Shown: positions 22,513 to 33,932 of the stretch, piece by piece
Layout: every line of letters begins with the position of its first letter
Position numbering within the stretch: position 1 is the stretch's first letter
Source of the DNA: Megascapheus bottae
Lineage: Eukaryota; Chordata; Mammalia; Rodentia; Geomyidae
Reading direction: 5' to 3'
DNA length: 64,000 bases
Assembly (NCBI GenBank): GCA_024803745.1
Contig: JANJXV010000002.1
Location: 41,871,757-41,935,756, forward strand
Notes under the pieces: generated by a model
Database searches by the model: none
The model's input: only the letters and a program-made list of their open reading frames with translations
Told to the model about the DNA's origin: nothing
Translations under genes and position numbers: made by a program

Positions 22513-23844
22513 TGAACCTATTTCCTAACTTGCAAAAAGAACACAACATGCCATACAGTTCTGCAAAGGGTTGGAGATCAAATAGAGTATTATGAAAAAG
22601 GTGCTTCCCAAATGTGATTTACTAAGATTATCTAACTCCTTTTCTTGGCAATGAGCCCATTTCTTGTTTTTAACATGTGCTTACTGCTATCTTTTGGCAT
22701 TGTTCTGGATAATTTGCATATAGGTTTATCCTACCAGCACTCAGAATGCTTGGAGCACCACATGATTACTTCTACTAGTGAGGAATATGTGTATGTTTTA
22801 GTACCACAGTCCACAAATATTTTGCATTTAAATGTTCACATGCCAGCTTTCCTGCATGCTCATGTATTTATGAGAACTGATGTCTACCAATGGTAGTATG
22901 GCTCAGTCAACTTTAGAATGGTCTTGAGTCTGACATCTGTTGAAACTGTGTCTGTGGCACAATGGCTTGCCCATGTTAAAGCAAAGCACCTCTTGCCCCA
23001 CCTTTCCTTCCAGGAAATCAGTTATTCCTTTTGGCCTGCCCTTCTAAATAATGCTTCTGGGGAAATTGGAGAAGAGTTGGTGTGAATGGGTTTATGTATT
23101 AACCAAGTGACTTCATCATTACTCATGGTGAATGGGGAAATTTCCAACCATTTCTTCTTGATTCTGGATTCTTAAGGGATTTGAACGAACATCTGCTGTC
23201 AAATCCCATTTAGAAAGAACATGCCTGAGTGTTAGGTTTCATTCAATGAACATTCAGCAGGAACCATCAGTAAGGGAATGGTGTGCAATAGAAGAAATCC
23301 TTCTGGCTTCAGAAAAGAGCAGTTGAGGCTCAGATCACAGCTCAGCCATTGCATGATGTTGAGTTGTTACAAATGAAGTGGTGTCCCTTTATTGTACTGT
23401 GGGATGTGAGGAGTTTACACCTATAAACCACCTGCGTCAGAATAAGTGGCAGCTGTTAACAATGTTTCATATCTGCACTATTCTAGCTGAAGCAAAGGCT
23501 GGAGAAATTGTCCAGTTTTTCTTTAGATGTCCCTATCACATAGATAAATAGGGAAAATGGGAGGGAAAGTGCTTTATAAAAGAACAAATAGTTACTATGG
23601 TTATGATGGCTACTTAGAGGAAAATATACTTAGAATTCAAGACACAATGGCTATTCCTAATCAAGTGATTTCTTTCTTTGCTAAAACATATGACAAGAAA
23701 ATAAGAGGAATTATCTTACTGCATAGCAGAGATTCATTTTTACAATCTTAGATAGTCTTATTTGATATCTGTGAATTCTGTTTAGTGTCATTTACTTATG
23801 TTTATCTTTGTGTGCTAGTATTCTTTTGTGTGTGTGCTTGAGCA
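22513..23844. other. Repeat-poor stretch, no gene seen
   Basis: Non-repetitive sequence. Frames of 83 codons (22645-22896) and 64 codons (23557-23751) have no recognisable domain and no supporting splice or polyadenylation context. Confidence 0.45.
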
Positions 23845-23864
23845 TGTATATATATATATATATA
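23845..23864. repeat. (TA)n microsatellite
   Basis: Short perfect TA run. Confidence 0.9.
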
Positions 23865-23909
23865 GTAAAGTTATTTTGTGAATGATTTTTATTAATTCTG
23901 CTTAATCAA

Positions 23910-24062
23910 TTTTGCACTCTTGGGCATTGAGCTCAAGGCTTCCAGCTTCAGGTCTGGGCCTTACTCTTTTTGTTTTTAGTTCATTTTCTTACATGGAATC
24001 TCATGCCAGGTTGACTTCCCAAATAGCTAGCTTACACATTATGTGTCACCATGTCTGGCTCC
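23910..24062 (-). mobile_element. Decayed B1-type SINE, probable
   Basis: ATTGAGCTCAAGGCTTCCAG and a terminal CACCATGTCTGGCTCCC resemble a very old reverse B1-like element. Internal boxes are degraded. Confidence 0.4.
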
Positions 24063-25095
24063 CTTATTTTGTTCATTCTAAAGGAAGGATTAGAAAACAG
24101 GGGAGAAGCATGAAAGGTTAGATTTTACTCTTAGTATCTTAGTAAAAATTTTCAAAGAAATTGAATATAGCTAGAAATGAAACTATAATATTTGTAATAT
24201 CCTTAGTGGATATGTTTATATACTGTACTCAAGATCTACAAGGCTTAGAAAAAATTTCCCATTAATATTTATTAATTCAATCTGTTCTTTAACTCTGAGT
24301 AATGACTACCTATTTAAAAGTTGAATTTCTATGCTAACCTCAAAAACCTCAAACTTATTTGGAGGGCATTTATTGTCAGTAAGCTGCCCTAATTAAATGT
24401 CCAGCTCGGGGACTGGCTGTGTCAACACAGGCAGTGTGAGAAGGTTAATAGAGTACTGGATAATCTGATCAGTAAGGATTGCTGATGTAGGCATGTAAGT
24501 CAGTTCTCCAAGTTTTGTGGTTTTTATTTGCTTGCCTTGCCTGGGTAATTACATCAAATTTCCACATCACTTGGCTGTGTAGACAGTGAAGATTTTTAGT
24601 TCATGTTCAGAGGGTTAAGAAAGCCTGACTTTCATAATTGGTATTCTGACTTTAAAACACATCTATCTATGAAAGCTTAGGGGAATAATTTGCCTGGACT
24701 TGTCTTTCAGAGTTTCTCTATTCTCTTTTCCTCCCCTCTCTTCTTTCTCACTTGAATGTCTTTCTCTCACCTTCCTTTCTCCCTGCTTTTGTTTCTGAAA
24801 TGGGCTGCTCAGATTGGTCTCAAACTTCTAAACTAAACTCGTCTGCCGCAGACAGCTTGGTTTGTGGATCATTTTTTTCTATTAAATAATACAATAAATT
24901 GATAGTAAATCAGAATGTTAAAACATTGTCAGATTTGTTTTAAAGTATGAGTAGCTGGGCCCTCAGGTATACACCCCCTGGCTCATCTTTTGGAGTTTCT
25001 TGAATTGATGGGTTGATATTGCATATATGACCTTGACATTTTCTGTGCCTACATAAAACACTTCTTATATATTCCTTGATATCTGTCTTAATGTT
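24063..25095. other. Repeat-poor stretch with a candidate conserved segment at 24380-24640
   Basis: No repeat is recognised. 24380-24640 has mixed composition, TAATTA-type homeodomain-like cores and no open frame. This is the sort of sequence that can be a conserved non-coding element, but conservation cannot be judged from one genome. Confidence 0.35.
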
Positions 25096-25280
25096 CCTTC
25101 TTCTTTCTTTTCTCCCTCCCTTCCCGCTCTTTCTTTCTTTCTTTCTTCCTTTCTCTTTCTTTTCTATTTCTCTCTCTATTTCTTTCTCTTTCTCTTTCCC
25201 TTTCTCCTCCTTCCCTCCCTTCCTCACTCCATCCCCCCTTCCTTCCTTTCCCCCTCCCTTTCTTTATATTTCTTTCATTT
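25096..25280. repeat. Polypyrimidine (TTTC/CCTT)n tract
   Basis: About 185 bases almost purely C and T, mixing TTTC, CTTT and CCTTCC units. The predicted K/E/R-rich peptide on the minus strand is an artefact of it. Confidence 0.95.
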
Positions 25281-25559
25281 GTTTTACAAAATCATATAAT
25301 GCAGGACATTGGTGGACTCATAACAGTCCTGACATCTGTAGGTTTCTTAAATTTTACTATTTCTGTGTTGCATTAATAATTTTCATACACTTTGCATTTG
25401 ATGTCATTTTTTAAAAGCAAATGGCTTCTCATTGAAATATGTCTAGAATATTCACTTCAGACACCTTCAGAAAATTATGGGGTTAGCATGCTTATTATTT
25501 CTTCCTGATAGCTAATAAAATAAATTTATAACAAGTGAAGTTTGTACATGTACCATTTT
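25281..25559. other. No feature seen
   Basis: AT-rich, unassigned. Confidence 0.5.
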
Positions 25560-25705
25560 AAATGATGTCATTTAGTTTCAGAACCTATTACTCTTCTAGT
25601 CTTCAAATGGGGAAACTGAGGTCCAGAAAAGTGTAGTGATATTTTGCAGAAGGAAACAGCCAGTTAGTGCCTTAGGACTCTTAAATCCAAGCCTTTTGTC
25701 CTAAC
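25560..25705 (-). mobile_element. MIR SINE
   Basis: CAAATGGGGAAACTGAGGTC, then AACAGCCAGTTAGTGCC and AAATCCAAGCC follow the reverse-complement MIR core in order. Confidence 0.75.
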
Positions 25706-25849
25706 TTTCCTGATATAGATTAGGTACTTATTTGGCAAGATTGCAAAAAAAACCCCAAACAATTGCTAACTAAAATATTACCCATAGACCACAGTAGCAA
25801 AGAAATGAAACAACATATGGTCCCATTTGTGTGTTCTCTAACAATCCTT

Positions 25850-26073
25850 TTTTTCTGCCAGTTGTGGGGCTTGAACTCAGGGCCTGAGCACTGTCCTTGG
25901 GCTTTCTCAAGGCCTAGTGCTCTACCACTTGGGCCACAGCACCACTTCTGGCTTTTTCTATGTATGTAATAAATACCCGGGTCTTCGGGCATCCGAGGCA
26001 GGCCCTCTTTACCCCTAGGCCAAACTCCAGCCTCTTCCCCCCCCCCAACTCTAACAACTCTTTTTTTTTTCCC
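25850..26073 (-). mobile_element. IDL-Geo SINE with 14-base target duplication
   Basis: Reverse dimer. The ID half is rearranged near 25968-26020 (AATAAATACCCGGGTCTTCG and GGCAGGCCCTCTTTACC replace the usual sequence), followed by extra C and T runs. CTCTAACAATCCTT at 25836-25849 and 26074-26087 fixes the borders. Confidence 0.93.
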
Positions 26074-26087
26074 CTCTAACAATCCTT

Positions 26088-26440
26088 AGACCTCCTAGGG
26101 ACCACAGCCACATCAAGACAATGGTTCTCAGAGTATTACTCTGAGGGTTCACAAGACATTCCAAGGTCATGGATAGTGGTATGCGCATTTATAGGGTCAT
26201 ATCTTCCCATGTGTTCTTTTATAAAAGAGGATTGTAGTTAAGGCACCTCTCTCTATTCATTACTGTCTTTTTGCCTTTGTATTTTTTGTTCACCTGGAAT
26301 CTTTTTAGTATGTACTGCCCTTGATTGAATATGTGTAGCAGTGAGTCCAAATAATACTGGTTCTGGTGTAGGTGGGGAAGAGAGAGATTTTCATGTCAGG
26401 ATACAAGTCATAGATGGTTTCAAATTCTTTACTTACCATG
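26088..26440. other. No feature seen
   Basis: No recognisable element. Confidence 0.5.
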
Positions 26441-26455
26441 AAAATGAAGGAACAC

Positions 26456-26663
26456 AAGGGGCTGGGAGTTTGGCCTAGTGGTTAAAGTGCTTGCCTAGCA
26501 TGCATGAAGACCGGGGTTCGATTCCTCGGTACCACATACATAGAAAAAAGCCAGAAGTGGTGCTGAGGCTCAAGTGGTAGAGCTCTAGCCTTGAGAAAGC
26601 CCAAGGACAGTGCTCAGGCCCTGAGCTCAAGCCCAGGACTGGCGAAAAAAAAAAAAAAAAAGG
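26456..26663 (+). mobile_element. IDL-Geo SINE, near-consensus, with 15-base target duplication
   Basis: One of the best copies: ID head with B box GGGTTCGATTCC, linker, Geo half and an A17-19 tail. AAAATGAAGGAACAC at 26441-26455 and 26664-26678. A usable local reference for the family. Confidence 0.98.
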
Positions 26664-26678
26664 AAAATGAAGGAACAC

Positions 26679-26959
26679 TAAACAAATTTTTAACTGATGG
26701 ATCTTTAAATTTTTCTTTTTTACATTTCAAGGTAGTTCCATCTATAAGTTATGGCACAAAAGTTGTACTAAGATCTAACAAATGTGTCATAACTATATTT
26801 TTTAAAAGTCCCTTAATTTTCATGTATAAATAAGGAATTTAAATATTTACCTCAATTAAACAGTATTTATCTCAGTTACATTATAACTCATTCTACATTA
26901 AGTAATATGCATATACAACTTATTCCAGCCTTATTCATCTCATTAAGATATTTATTTTT
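26679..26959. other. No feature seen
   Basis: AT-rich, unassigned. Confidence 0.5.
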
Positions 26960-27018
26960 ACCTGTCAAATGTCACTGTAACCCCTCTTTACATTACCCTG
27001 ACAAAATACAATTTAAAA
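26960..27018 (+). mobile_element. Old L1 3'-terminal fragment, probable
   Basis: GTCACTGTAACCCCTCTTTA, then an ACAAAATACAAT end, resembles the sense terminus of an old L1 3' UTR. A sister piece lies at 29255-29318. Confidence 0.5.
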
Positions 27019-27167
27019 AGGTATTTATTATTCTTAATTTCTTATATATTTAATATTGCTATAATTGCATTAAACATGCATCATTATTACAATATATTTT
27101 GTTAAACTGTTTACTTATAACTATTGTGTTAATCTAGAGAAAACACTTTTGTGTGTGAGGGTGTGTG

Positions 27168-27385
27168 TGCCAGTCCTAGGGCTTGAACTCAGGGCCTGGG
27201 CCTGAAGTTTTGCTCAGTACTATCACCCTACCACTTATGGTACAGCTCAACTTCTGGCGTTTTGGTAGTTAATGGAGATAAGAAAGCCATAAACTTTCCT
27301 GTCTAGGCTGGCTTTGAGCTGTAATCTTCAGATCTCAGTCTCCCGAGTCACTAGAATTACAGGCATGAGCCAATGGCACTCAGCT
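27168..27385 (-). mobile_element. 7SL/B1-headed Geo SINE
   Basis: Diverged reverse copy: CTAGGGCTTGAACTCAGGGC, GGTAGTTAATGGAGATAAG, then TCTCAGTCTCCCGAGTCACT and CAATGGCACTCAGCT. Confidence 0.88.
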
Positions 27386-27462
27386 ACAGAAATGTTTTTA
27401 ATACTAACAATTTACTTAATATATTTTTTGAAAATTTTTTTAAAAGAAGTATTTTCTTTTCT

Positions 27463-27548
27463 TTTTGTTTATGCGGTACTGGGGAATTGAACCCAGGGCT
27501 TCATGCATACTTTGCAAGCACTTTATCACTAAGCCATATTCCCAGCCC
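27463..27548 (-). mobile_element. Monomeric ID-like SINE
   Basis: Single tRNA(Ala)-derived monomer (GGGGAATTGAACCCAGGGCT, then GCAAGCACTTTATCACTAAG) without a Geo half. The T-rich left side is its tail. Probably an ID element older than or independent of the dimers. Confidence 0.75.
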
Positions 27549-28300
27549 AACAATTTATTTAAAAAATTCTAAAGTAAAATTAAAGTATATATTTGCTGCA
27601 AAGAAGGATAATAGGGCCATTAATAGAAGATATTGAACAGTAAAATAATTTAATATATGAATAAAATGGTATGAACTGAACATCAAACCTGGTAAGAGAG
27701 GGAAATAGAAAATTAATTTAAAATAAAGGAAGATTAATTTTTGAATTGCTATCTTTTAGATTGTTGATACAGAAAATGAAATCCCTTTGATATCTAAATT
27801 TTATAGGTTATATTTTAAAATTATTGAAGTTTTGTTTTAAAAAGTTAGTATTAAAATAAGTAGAACTCTCTCCACAAAAGTGAGAACTACTGTTTAGTAT
27901 CTTAATTAATTTACCGAAGTAGTTAAGTCCACAGTGTTTGTATCATTCAAAATATGTTGCACATCATAAAACCTATCAGACTTTTTATAATTTTAAAAGC
28001 AATTTGAATAAATGGATAGGAACTTAAATAATTAGTAGTTTCATTTTGGGAAAATGTTAACTTTTGCAAGGGATCAGAAAGAGATTTCAAAACTCCTTTA
28101 TTGAGTACACAAACAGAAAGTGTGAAGACTTTTGAGGCTGGAAACACCTTTCCAGGTGCAGAATTCTCCATGGAGGAACTTTGACCTGCCTGAGTTTTCT
28201 AGGAAGAAATTATGTAAGTGTTCTAGGAAAACATTTCCATCTATGTGGCTGCCAGATTCCTTAAGTCAGACTTGCAGGTATTCATGACATAAGTTGAGGT
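27549..28300. other. No feature seen
   Basis: Very AT-rich; no repeat or gene recognised. Confidence 0.5.
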
Positions 28301-28319
28301 GTTCGGTATTCTCTCTTCT

Positions 28320-28782
28320 TTTTTTTTCCCCATCATAGATTTTTTTTATTGTAATTAGTAAAAGGGTTACATGATATTTGTCAGAGAGAAGGTGCATTAA
28401 TTCACATACATAATACCCTTTTACATGTCTTGGTACCCATTACCCTCCCCCCCACACCCCCCATGCGTCTTGATTTTCCCCCCTTCCCTATCAAATTTCA
28501 AATAACCAAATACAAATAAATTCAATATATCAGAAAACAAAGTGAGATACTATAACAATATGAGATAACCAAGGGACAGCAAAGGAGATGAGAGACAACA
28601 TAGTACATTAAGGACAACAATCATTCGTTATATGGCTTTTGTTTCAATATCCTGGAGGTCCTTTCAATTAGCTTCATACTATATGGCCTTATGTATCAAG
28701 ATTTTGCTCTATTGCAGATCTCTGCTAGTAGAGCCCAAGGTTTATACTGATTATGATGAATGAGGGAAACCATTGAGCCTAA
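28320..28782 (-). mobile_element. L1 insertion with perfect 19-base target duplication
   Basis: Antisense L1 3' UTR plus a few bases of ORF2 end. It has a C-rich tract near 28444-28463 and a T-rich tail at the left. GTTCGGTATTCTCTCTTCT is perfect at 28301-28319 and 28783-28801, the longest duplication in the window. Confidence 0.98.
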
Positions 28783-28801
28783 GTTCGGTATTCTCTCTTC
28801 T

Positions 28802-29254
28802 ATCAGACTAAAATGTTTAGGAAGTCCAAATTCTCTTAAGAAAGGTGGATTAATTTGAAAGAAATCTCCTGTTTCCCAAATCATTATAGAATGTAAGTTC
28901 TGATTATCAAATAAAATATTTCATTTATCAAATAAAATATAAAAGTTATAAAATTTGTATAACAATGCTATTAAAATATTTAAGTTTAATTTGATGTTTA
29001 CTGCCATGCTGCATTTAAAGAGCTCTAATTCTGAGCCTAACCTGTCACTGTAATAATGCATGTTACAACTACATTCCAGGGAAATAAGAAATAACTTATG
29101 ATCTATTCCAGCAACATAATGCTTAAGAACATCAAAAACTTATACACAGAAAGTATACATGAGTTTTCCTGTATCTATTCTTGTTATTTTTGTACTGTTG
29201 GGCTAGGAAAAGAGAACCTTTCCCTATTCATTTAAAATGACCTTTTAAAATACA
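28802..29254. other. No feature seen
   Basis: AT-rich, unassigned. Confidence 0.5.
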
Positions 29255-29318
29255 TTACCTGATGAATGTAACTGTAATCCCTCTATACATTATCCCAATA
29301 AAATACAATAAGAAAAAA
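29255..29318 (+). mobile_element. Old L1 3'-terminal fragment, probable
   Basis: ACCTGATGAATGTAACTGTA, then CCCTCTATACATTATCCC and AATAAAATAC with an A tail. Same family as 26960-27018. Confidence 0.55.
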
Positions 29319-32024
29319 AATTAGAAAGGTGTAATATCTCTTTAAATGACTTGGTTCAAATGAATAAGATTTGGTCTAAGACAAACTGTCACAATCCCAC
29401 TACAGAATAAAGCAGCTTTTCTGGCTTTGAGCTTAGAACATTATGAAATATACATTTTATTTAGTATATTCAAAACTTCCCTCCCATTATTTATCTTACT
29501 ATTGGGAGAAATTAAGGAAAACATAATGAAATCTTGCAGAACCTGTGGATATTTACACACAGAACTCTTCAGAGTTAAAAGCAGGAAATCCATATCACTG
29601 TCAGCACATTCCTTTGTAATATCATCTCATTTTAGTTTTGCTTTATGCTACCAATATTTCCTTCTCAGAATATTTCAAAGAAGCCATAAAAACCGTTATT
29701 ATCAAAAGGTGAAAATACTTCCATTTAAGAAAATCTGCTTCTGTGTTAGACTTTAAGAGACTTTCTACAAACACTATTGAGGTTGGAATATCAGAAACTT
29801 GAGAAATTCATTCAAACAAGTAAACAAGTATTTCATATACAGTTTGATTTTACAACTGAAAACAATAATTCAAATATTGTCACCAATAAACAAAAGCAAT
29901 CCCATTTGTATTACTTACCTAAATGTCTAAAAACAAAACCAAACTGAGTCTGATATTTTTCCTGGTGTCACCAAGATGAAATGCCCCAAGATTTGCTCTG
30001 ACATATTTTGGAAATATTGAGTTCATTCAAAGAACACAATAGAAAAATATGGATAGAAGAGATGGACAAATAGGATGACGTGTTTTAGACATAATCTTAG
30101 GGTGGATGCTATGTGGTGTTCAGATTCTTCACTTTAGAGGAAGGAAGAGATGAGTTATACCTTGCCTTTTGATAAAAATCATGCAAGCGATTCATGCTTC
30201 ATTCACTGTTTAATTTATTTACAATAACTGTGTTCCAAGCTGATTAAGGTTTACTCACAAGTGACTAAGCAAGAAGGCATGGGGGTAAGAGTAAGTCATA
30301 AGTATTACTCATTGATACATATTCTTACAATATTAGGGTTTTAGGTTCATTTTTCCCCTCAATTACTCATGTTACCTTACTTTTTGTGTGGACAATAAAT
30401 TAACTTGGGGTATAGTAAAGTAATAGAAATGAAGGGAAATTTTATTTAAATGTAAATCAGGTGTTATTCAGACTCGTATGTTTTCACACAGGTCAAGAAA
30501 GATTTCCGAGGTATATCCAAGAGAATTAACTTCTCATAAGGCATACTTTCCAAATTCACTGCTTTTGTTAGTGTGAAAAAAAGAAAAAAGCTGTGCATGC
30601 AAGCATCCTCCTCCCTCCACAGCCAACCTGAATGAAAGCTCCCAGCTCCCCAGTACAGCCTGTGGGATCTCACCATCTACAGGTTTAGGCAAATCTATTA
30701 TTCAGTCCGTGGCTTGTCAGACTGTGGAACAGGATAATTTAACAAATTAAGTTTTTATATTGTGTTGTGGAATACTGCCTCTGGAGAGAAATAGGAATTA
30801 CTATATCATTTGGATGTTTTAAAGATATAAACAAAACATCTGATTAAATATTATCAGTGGCCAACAAGAACATATTTTTATGTTTGGGGTTATTTTTCAA
30901 ACTATTTTAGTGAAGTACTCAAATGTGTGGGAAATTTTTGTATGTCAGATATTTTAATATCATGCTTAGTGTCACTAAAAAGTGACCCCAAGTTACCTTC
31001 TGGGGACACACTGAATTGTGTGACATTTTCATACCAAAACAATTGAAGACATTAGTATGTTAAGTTTTCTGTTAGATCTCTTGATTGTTTCAAACTCTAG
31101 CTAGTCACAAGTAATGAACACTGAAATGCCCCGTTTTGCAAAACAGTAGTAATATGTACAATAACACATCATAAGAACCTTAGTAATTTAAGCACAAATA
31201 ATTCAACTTACAAAATATTTTCTGTCAAATGTATTTGTTAGTATAGAAAATTTTCTGGAGTATTTTCTATAGTGTTACTCCTCATTGTTGATTCAGTCTT
31301 TCTGCCTTTTGACATATCTTCCAATCTAGCGATTGTGAGGGAAATATTTTGACAAGTTTAATACTTTCAATCAAAGTAGGAAACACTGTTCTAAAAGCAA
31401 TGAAGCAAAACTTAAAAGTCACTTTTTATGATAAAAGTTCATTATTCATCAGTGAAAAGAAGTGTGTCAGATGTGGGACTTGACTACTAAGTTTTTACCT
31501 AAAAACGCCAGTGTCTGACATACTGTGTGTTACTTGTTACTTCTTACCTCCACTGTGCCAAGTACTCCATTTTGCTTAATATCCTTAGTATTTGATATAT
31601 GACTTCTCCCATGCTTTTTGCCAGGGAGATAGATTGCCTACTACTTTTTTGGACCTCAACATTTTCCCCCACTAGTTTCTCCATAAGAACTCATAGTGCT
31701 GGCAGAATCCACCATTCCAACTTTGCTTAGAAACTTTAGGTTTTTATAAGTCCCCCAAGCATGTATTCTTTCCACCTCAGCTCTCTTTGGACTCATGTTT
31801 CCCTTTGTTTCTATCTGCTTTCCACCTCCAAATTTCTAAAAAGATAGTTTCTTCTCCCTTGTGTTTCCTCCAGGTTTGCATATCTATGTTTTAGGACTTG
31901 CATTTCTCAACATTTTCATCTTTAAATTTTCTCCTGGCTCTATCCCCTTGTCTCCAAATATTTTAAATTTTCATCTAGTGTAAAACAACCTCCATTAAAT
32001 CCATTATCGTCAAAAACTATTTTG
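29319..32024. other. Largest repeat-poor stretch, no gene seen
   Basis: About 2.7 kb with no recognised repeat. Frames at 29427-29756 (109 codons, + strand) and 30464-30676 (70 codons, minus strand) show no domain, no splice context and AT-driven composition. 31540-32000 is pyrimidine-rich. Confidence 0.45.
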
Positions 32025-32240
32025 GCCGGATGCTGGTGGCTCATGCTGTAATCCTAGCTAGTCAGAAGGCTGAGATCTGAGGGTTTCAGTTGAAAGCCAG
32101 CCTGGCATGAAAGTCCAATTAACCACCAGAAATCCAGAAGTGGTTCTGTGGCTCAAGTGGTAGAGCAATAGCCTTAAGCTGCCTTGAACTGAAGAGCTCA
32201 GGGACAGTGCCCAGGCCCAGGGTTCAAGTCCCATGACCAA
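32025..32240 (+). mobile_element. 7SL/B1-headed Geo SINE
   Basis: Sense copy: GGCCGGATGCTGGTGGCTCA head, AATTAACCACCAGAAATCC linker, then GTGGCTCAAGTGGTAGAGCA and GTTCAAGTCCCATGACC in the Geo half. Confidence 0.93.
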
Positions 32241-33055
32241 AAATCCTACTATTTTGTGTTGTATCTAATATTTAGAGGAGTAGCCTGGATTTCTAAATAC
32301 CAACTAATTCTCCACTACCACCAATGACTTCAGACTCAATAAGTTTATAAAACTGTGCTATTTAAGAACTAATCATCCATGACCTTAAATTGTAGAGTCT
32401 ACTCTTGAGTTCTTATGTTCTCAATCTGTCTGTAGTATCGGATACTACAGGCTAGCTATCTTCCCTTTTAAAAATACTTTTTTGGGAGTTCATGTCCATA
32501 AATATTATTTTATCTGATCAGATACACCTAGGTATTGTGCCTTTGTGTTCTTCTTTTAAGAGTATCCTCCTTTTTAAACTCCTTTCTTGCCTTAGCTGAG
32601 TAACAATCAATGATTTGCCTTCTTTTTCTTGATTATTTCTTGTCACCTTCACTTATTGTGCTGTATACTCTATCATGACTATTTCTTTTTCCTCCCCAAA
32701 CCTGTGGCTTTTCTAGTTGGTAAACTTAACAAACAATCTATTTTTCTTTTTCTTTGATTTCCCACAGAAGAGATTATCATATCAGAGATAGTATAACAAA
32801 TTCATAACAAATACTTAGTGTATTGCAGGAAAAGGTGGAATTTTAACCTTTTCTTAATGCAAGAGAGCTTTTAGCACAAAGGAATTATTTTATTCAATAA
32901 AATAATATGAACATAATTAACAATTGCCATCAATTGTAATTTGTACTTCACATTTTAAAAAAGGAAGAGGATTTACAAATATCTATAAAAACATTCTTTG
33001 AATTTTTATGTTTCTTGAATTCTTACTATCCTTTCCAAAATAGCAGATGCTCTTT
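32241..33055. other. No feature seen
   Basis: AT-rich and partly pyrimidine-rich, unassigned. Confidence 0.5.
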
Positions 33056-33070
33056 AAAATCTCTACCTCA

Positions 33071-33380
33071 TATAGAAACAAAAGCCATATAGTGAATGAT
33101 TGTTGTCCTTAATGTACTATGTTATTTCTCATCTCTTTTGCTGTCCCTTGGTTATCTCATATTGTTACAGTATCTCACTTTGTTCTCTGATATATTGGAT
33201 ATATCTGTATTTGGTTATTTGAAATTGGATAGGGAAGGAGGGGGAACAAGATGGGAGGGAGAAGGGAGGGAAATGGGGACCAAGACATGAGAAAGGGTAT
33301 CAATGTATGTGAATTAATGCACCTTCTATCTAGCAACTATAATGTAACACTTCTATTAATTATAATAAAAATATATGAAG
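33071..33380 (+). mobile_element. L1 3' UTR insertion with target duplication
   Basis: Sense 3' UTR only, with a G-rich tract near 33235-33272 and an AATAAAAATATATGAAG end. AAAATCTCTACCTCA at 33056-33070 and AAAATCTCTATCTCA at 33381-33395 (one mismatch). Confidence 0.95.
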
Positions 33381-33427
33381 AAAATCTCTATCTCACTAGC
33401 ACTCTCTCTTTCTCTGATAGATTGGTA

Positions 33428-33482
33428 GAATAGATAGATAGATAAAGAGATAGACCATACAAAGACAGATAAATAGATAAAA
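33428..33482. repeat. (GATA)n-like microsatellite
   Basis: Imperfect AGAT/GATA tetranucleotides. Confidence 0.85.
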
Positions 33483-33772
33483 TGGAATGGTAGAAAGGTA
33501 GGTTTATTTATGCTTCTTTCAGCCACATGGCTTTTTGTTGTCTTAATTTAGAGTAAATTACTTAGAAAAGGCAGCAGATCAATTGTTCTTGATAGAAAAT
33601 TATGAATCTAATTCCAAGTCACCCTTTAGGTAAGAATAAAGATAAATTCATTTATTCTGAAAGCAATAAGGAACAATTCCTTATTCTCCACAAAAAAAAA
33701 CCTTTCTTGATCTCTAAACTTATTCTATAAAGACCAGTAAATCTTCTCTTAGCCATTTGTTTATTTATATCT
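33483..33772. other. No feature seen
   Basis: Unassigned. Confidence 0.5.
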
Positions 33773-33932
33773 ATTTTTTTGCTGGTCCTGGGGCTTGAAC
33801 TCAGGACCTGAGCATTGTCCTTGGACTTTCTCAAGGCTAGAGCTCTACCACTTGAGCCACAGCACCACTTCCAGCTTTTATTATGTATGTGGTACTGAAG
33901 AATCGAACCCAGGTCTTCATGCATGCTGGCCC
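33773..33932 (-). mobile_element. IDL-Geo SINE, head truncated
   Basis: Reverse copy with a complete Geo half (GGCTTGAACTCAGGACCTGA). The ID monomer stops after GTCTTCATGCATGC, so the transcript's 5' part is missing; the last bases are GGCCCC. Confidence 0.9.

Noticed and set aside
26456..26530. tRNA(Ala) gene in SINE heads
   Set aside because: The tRNA-like boxes belong to the ID-derived SINE head: repeated many times, followed by a Geo unit and A tail, lacking a proper acceptor stem and terminator.
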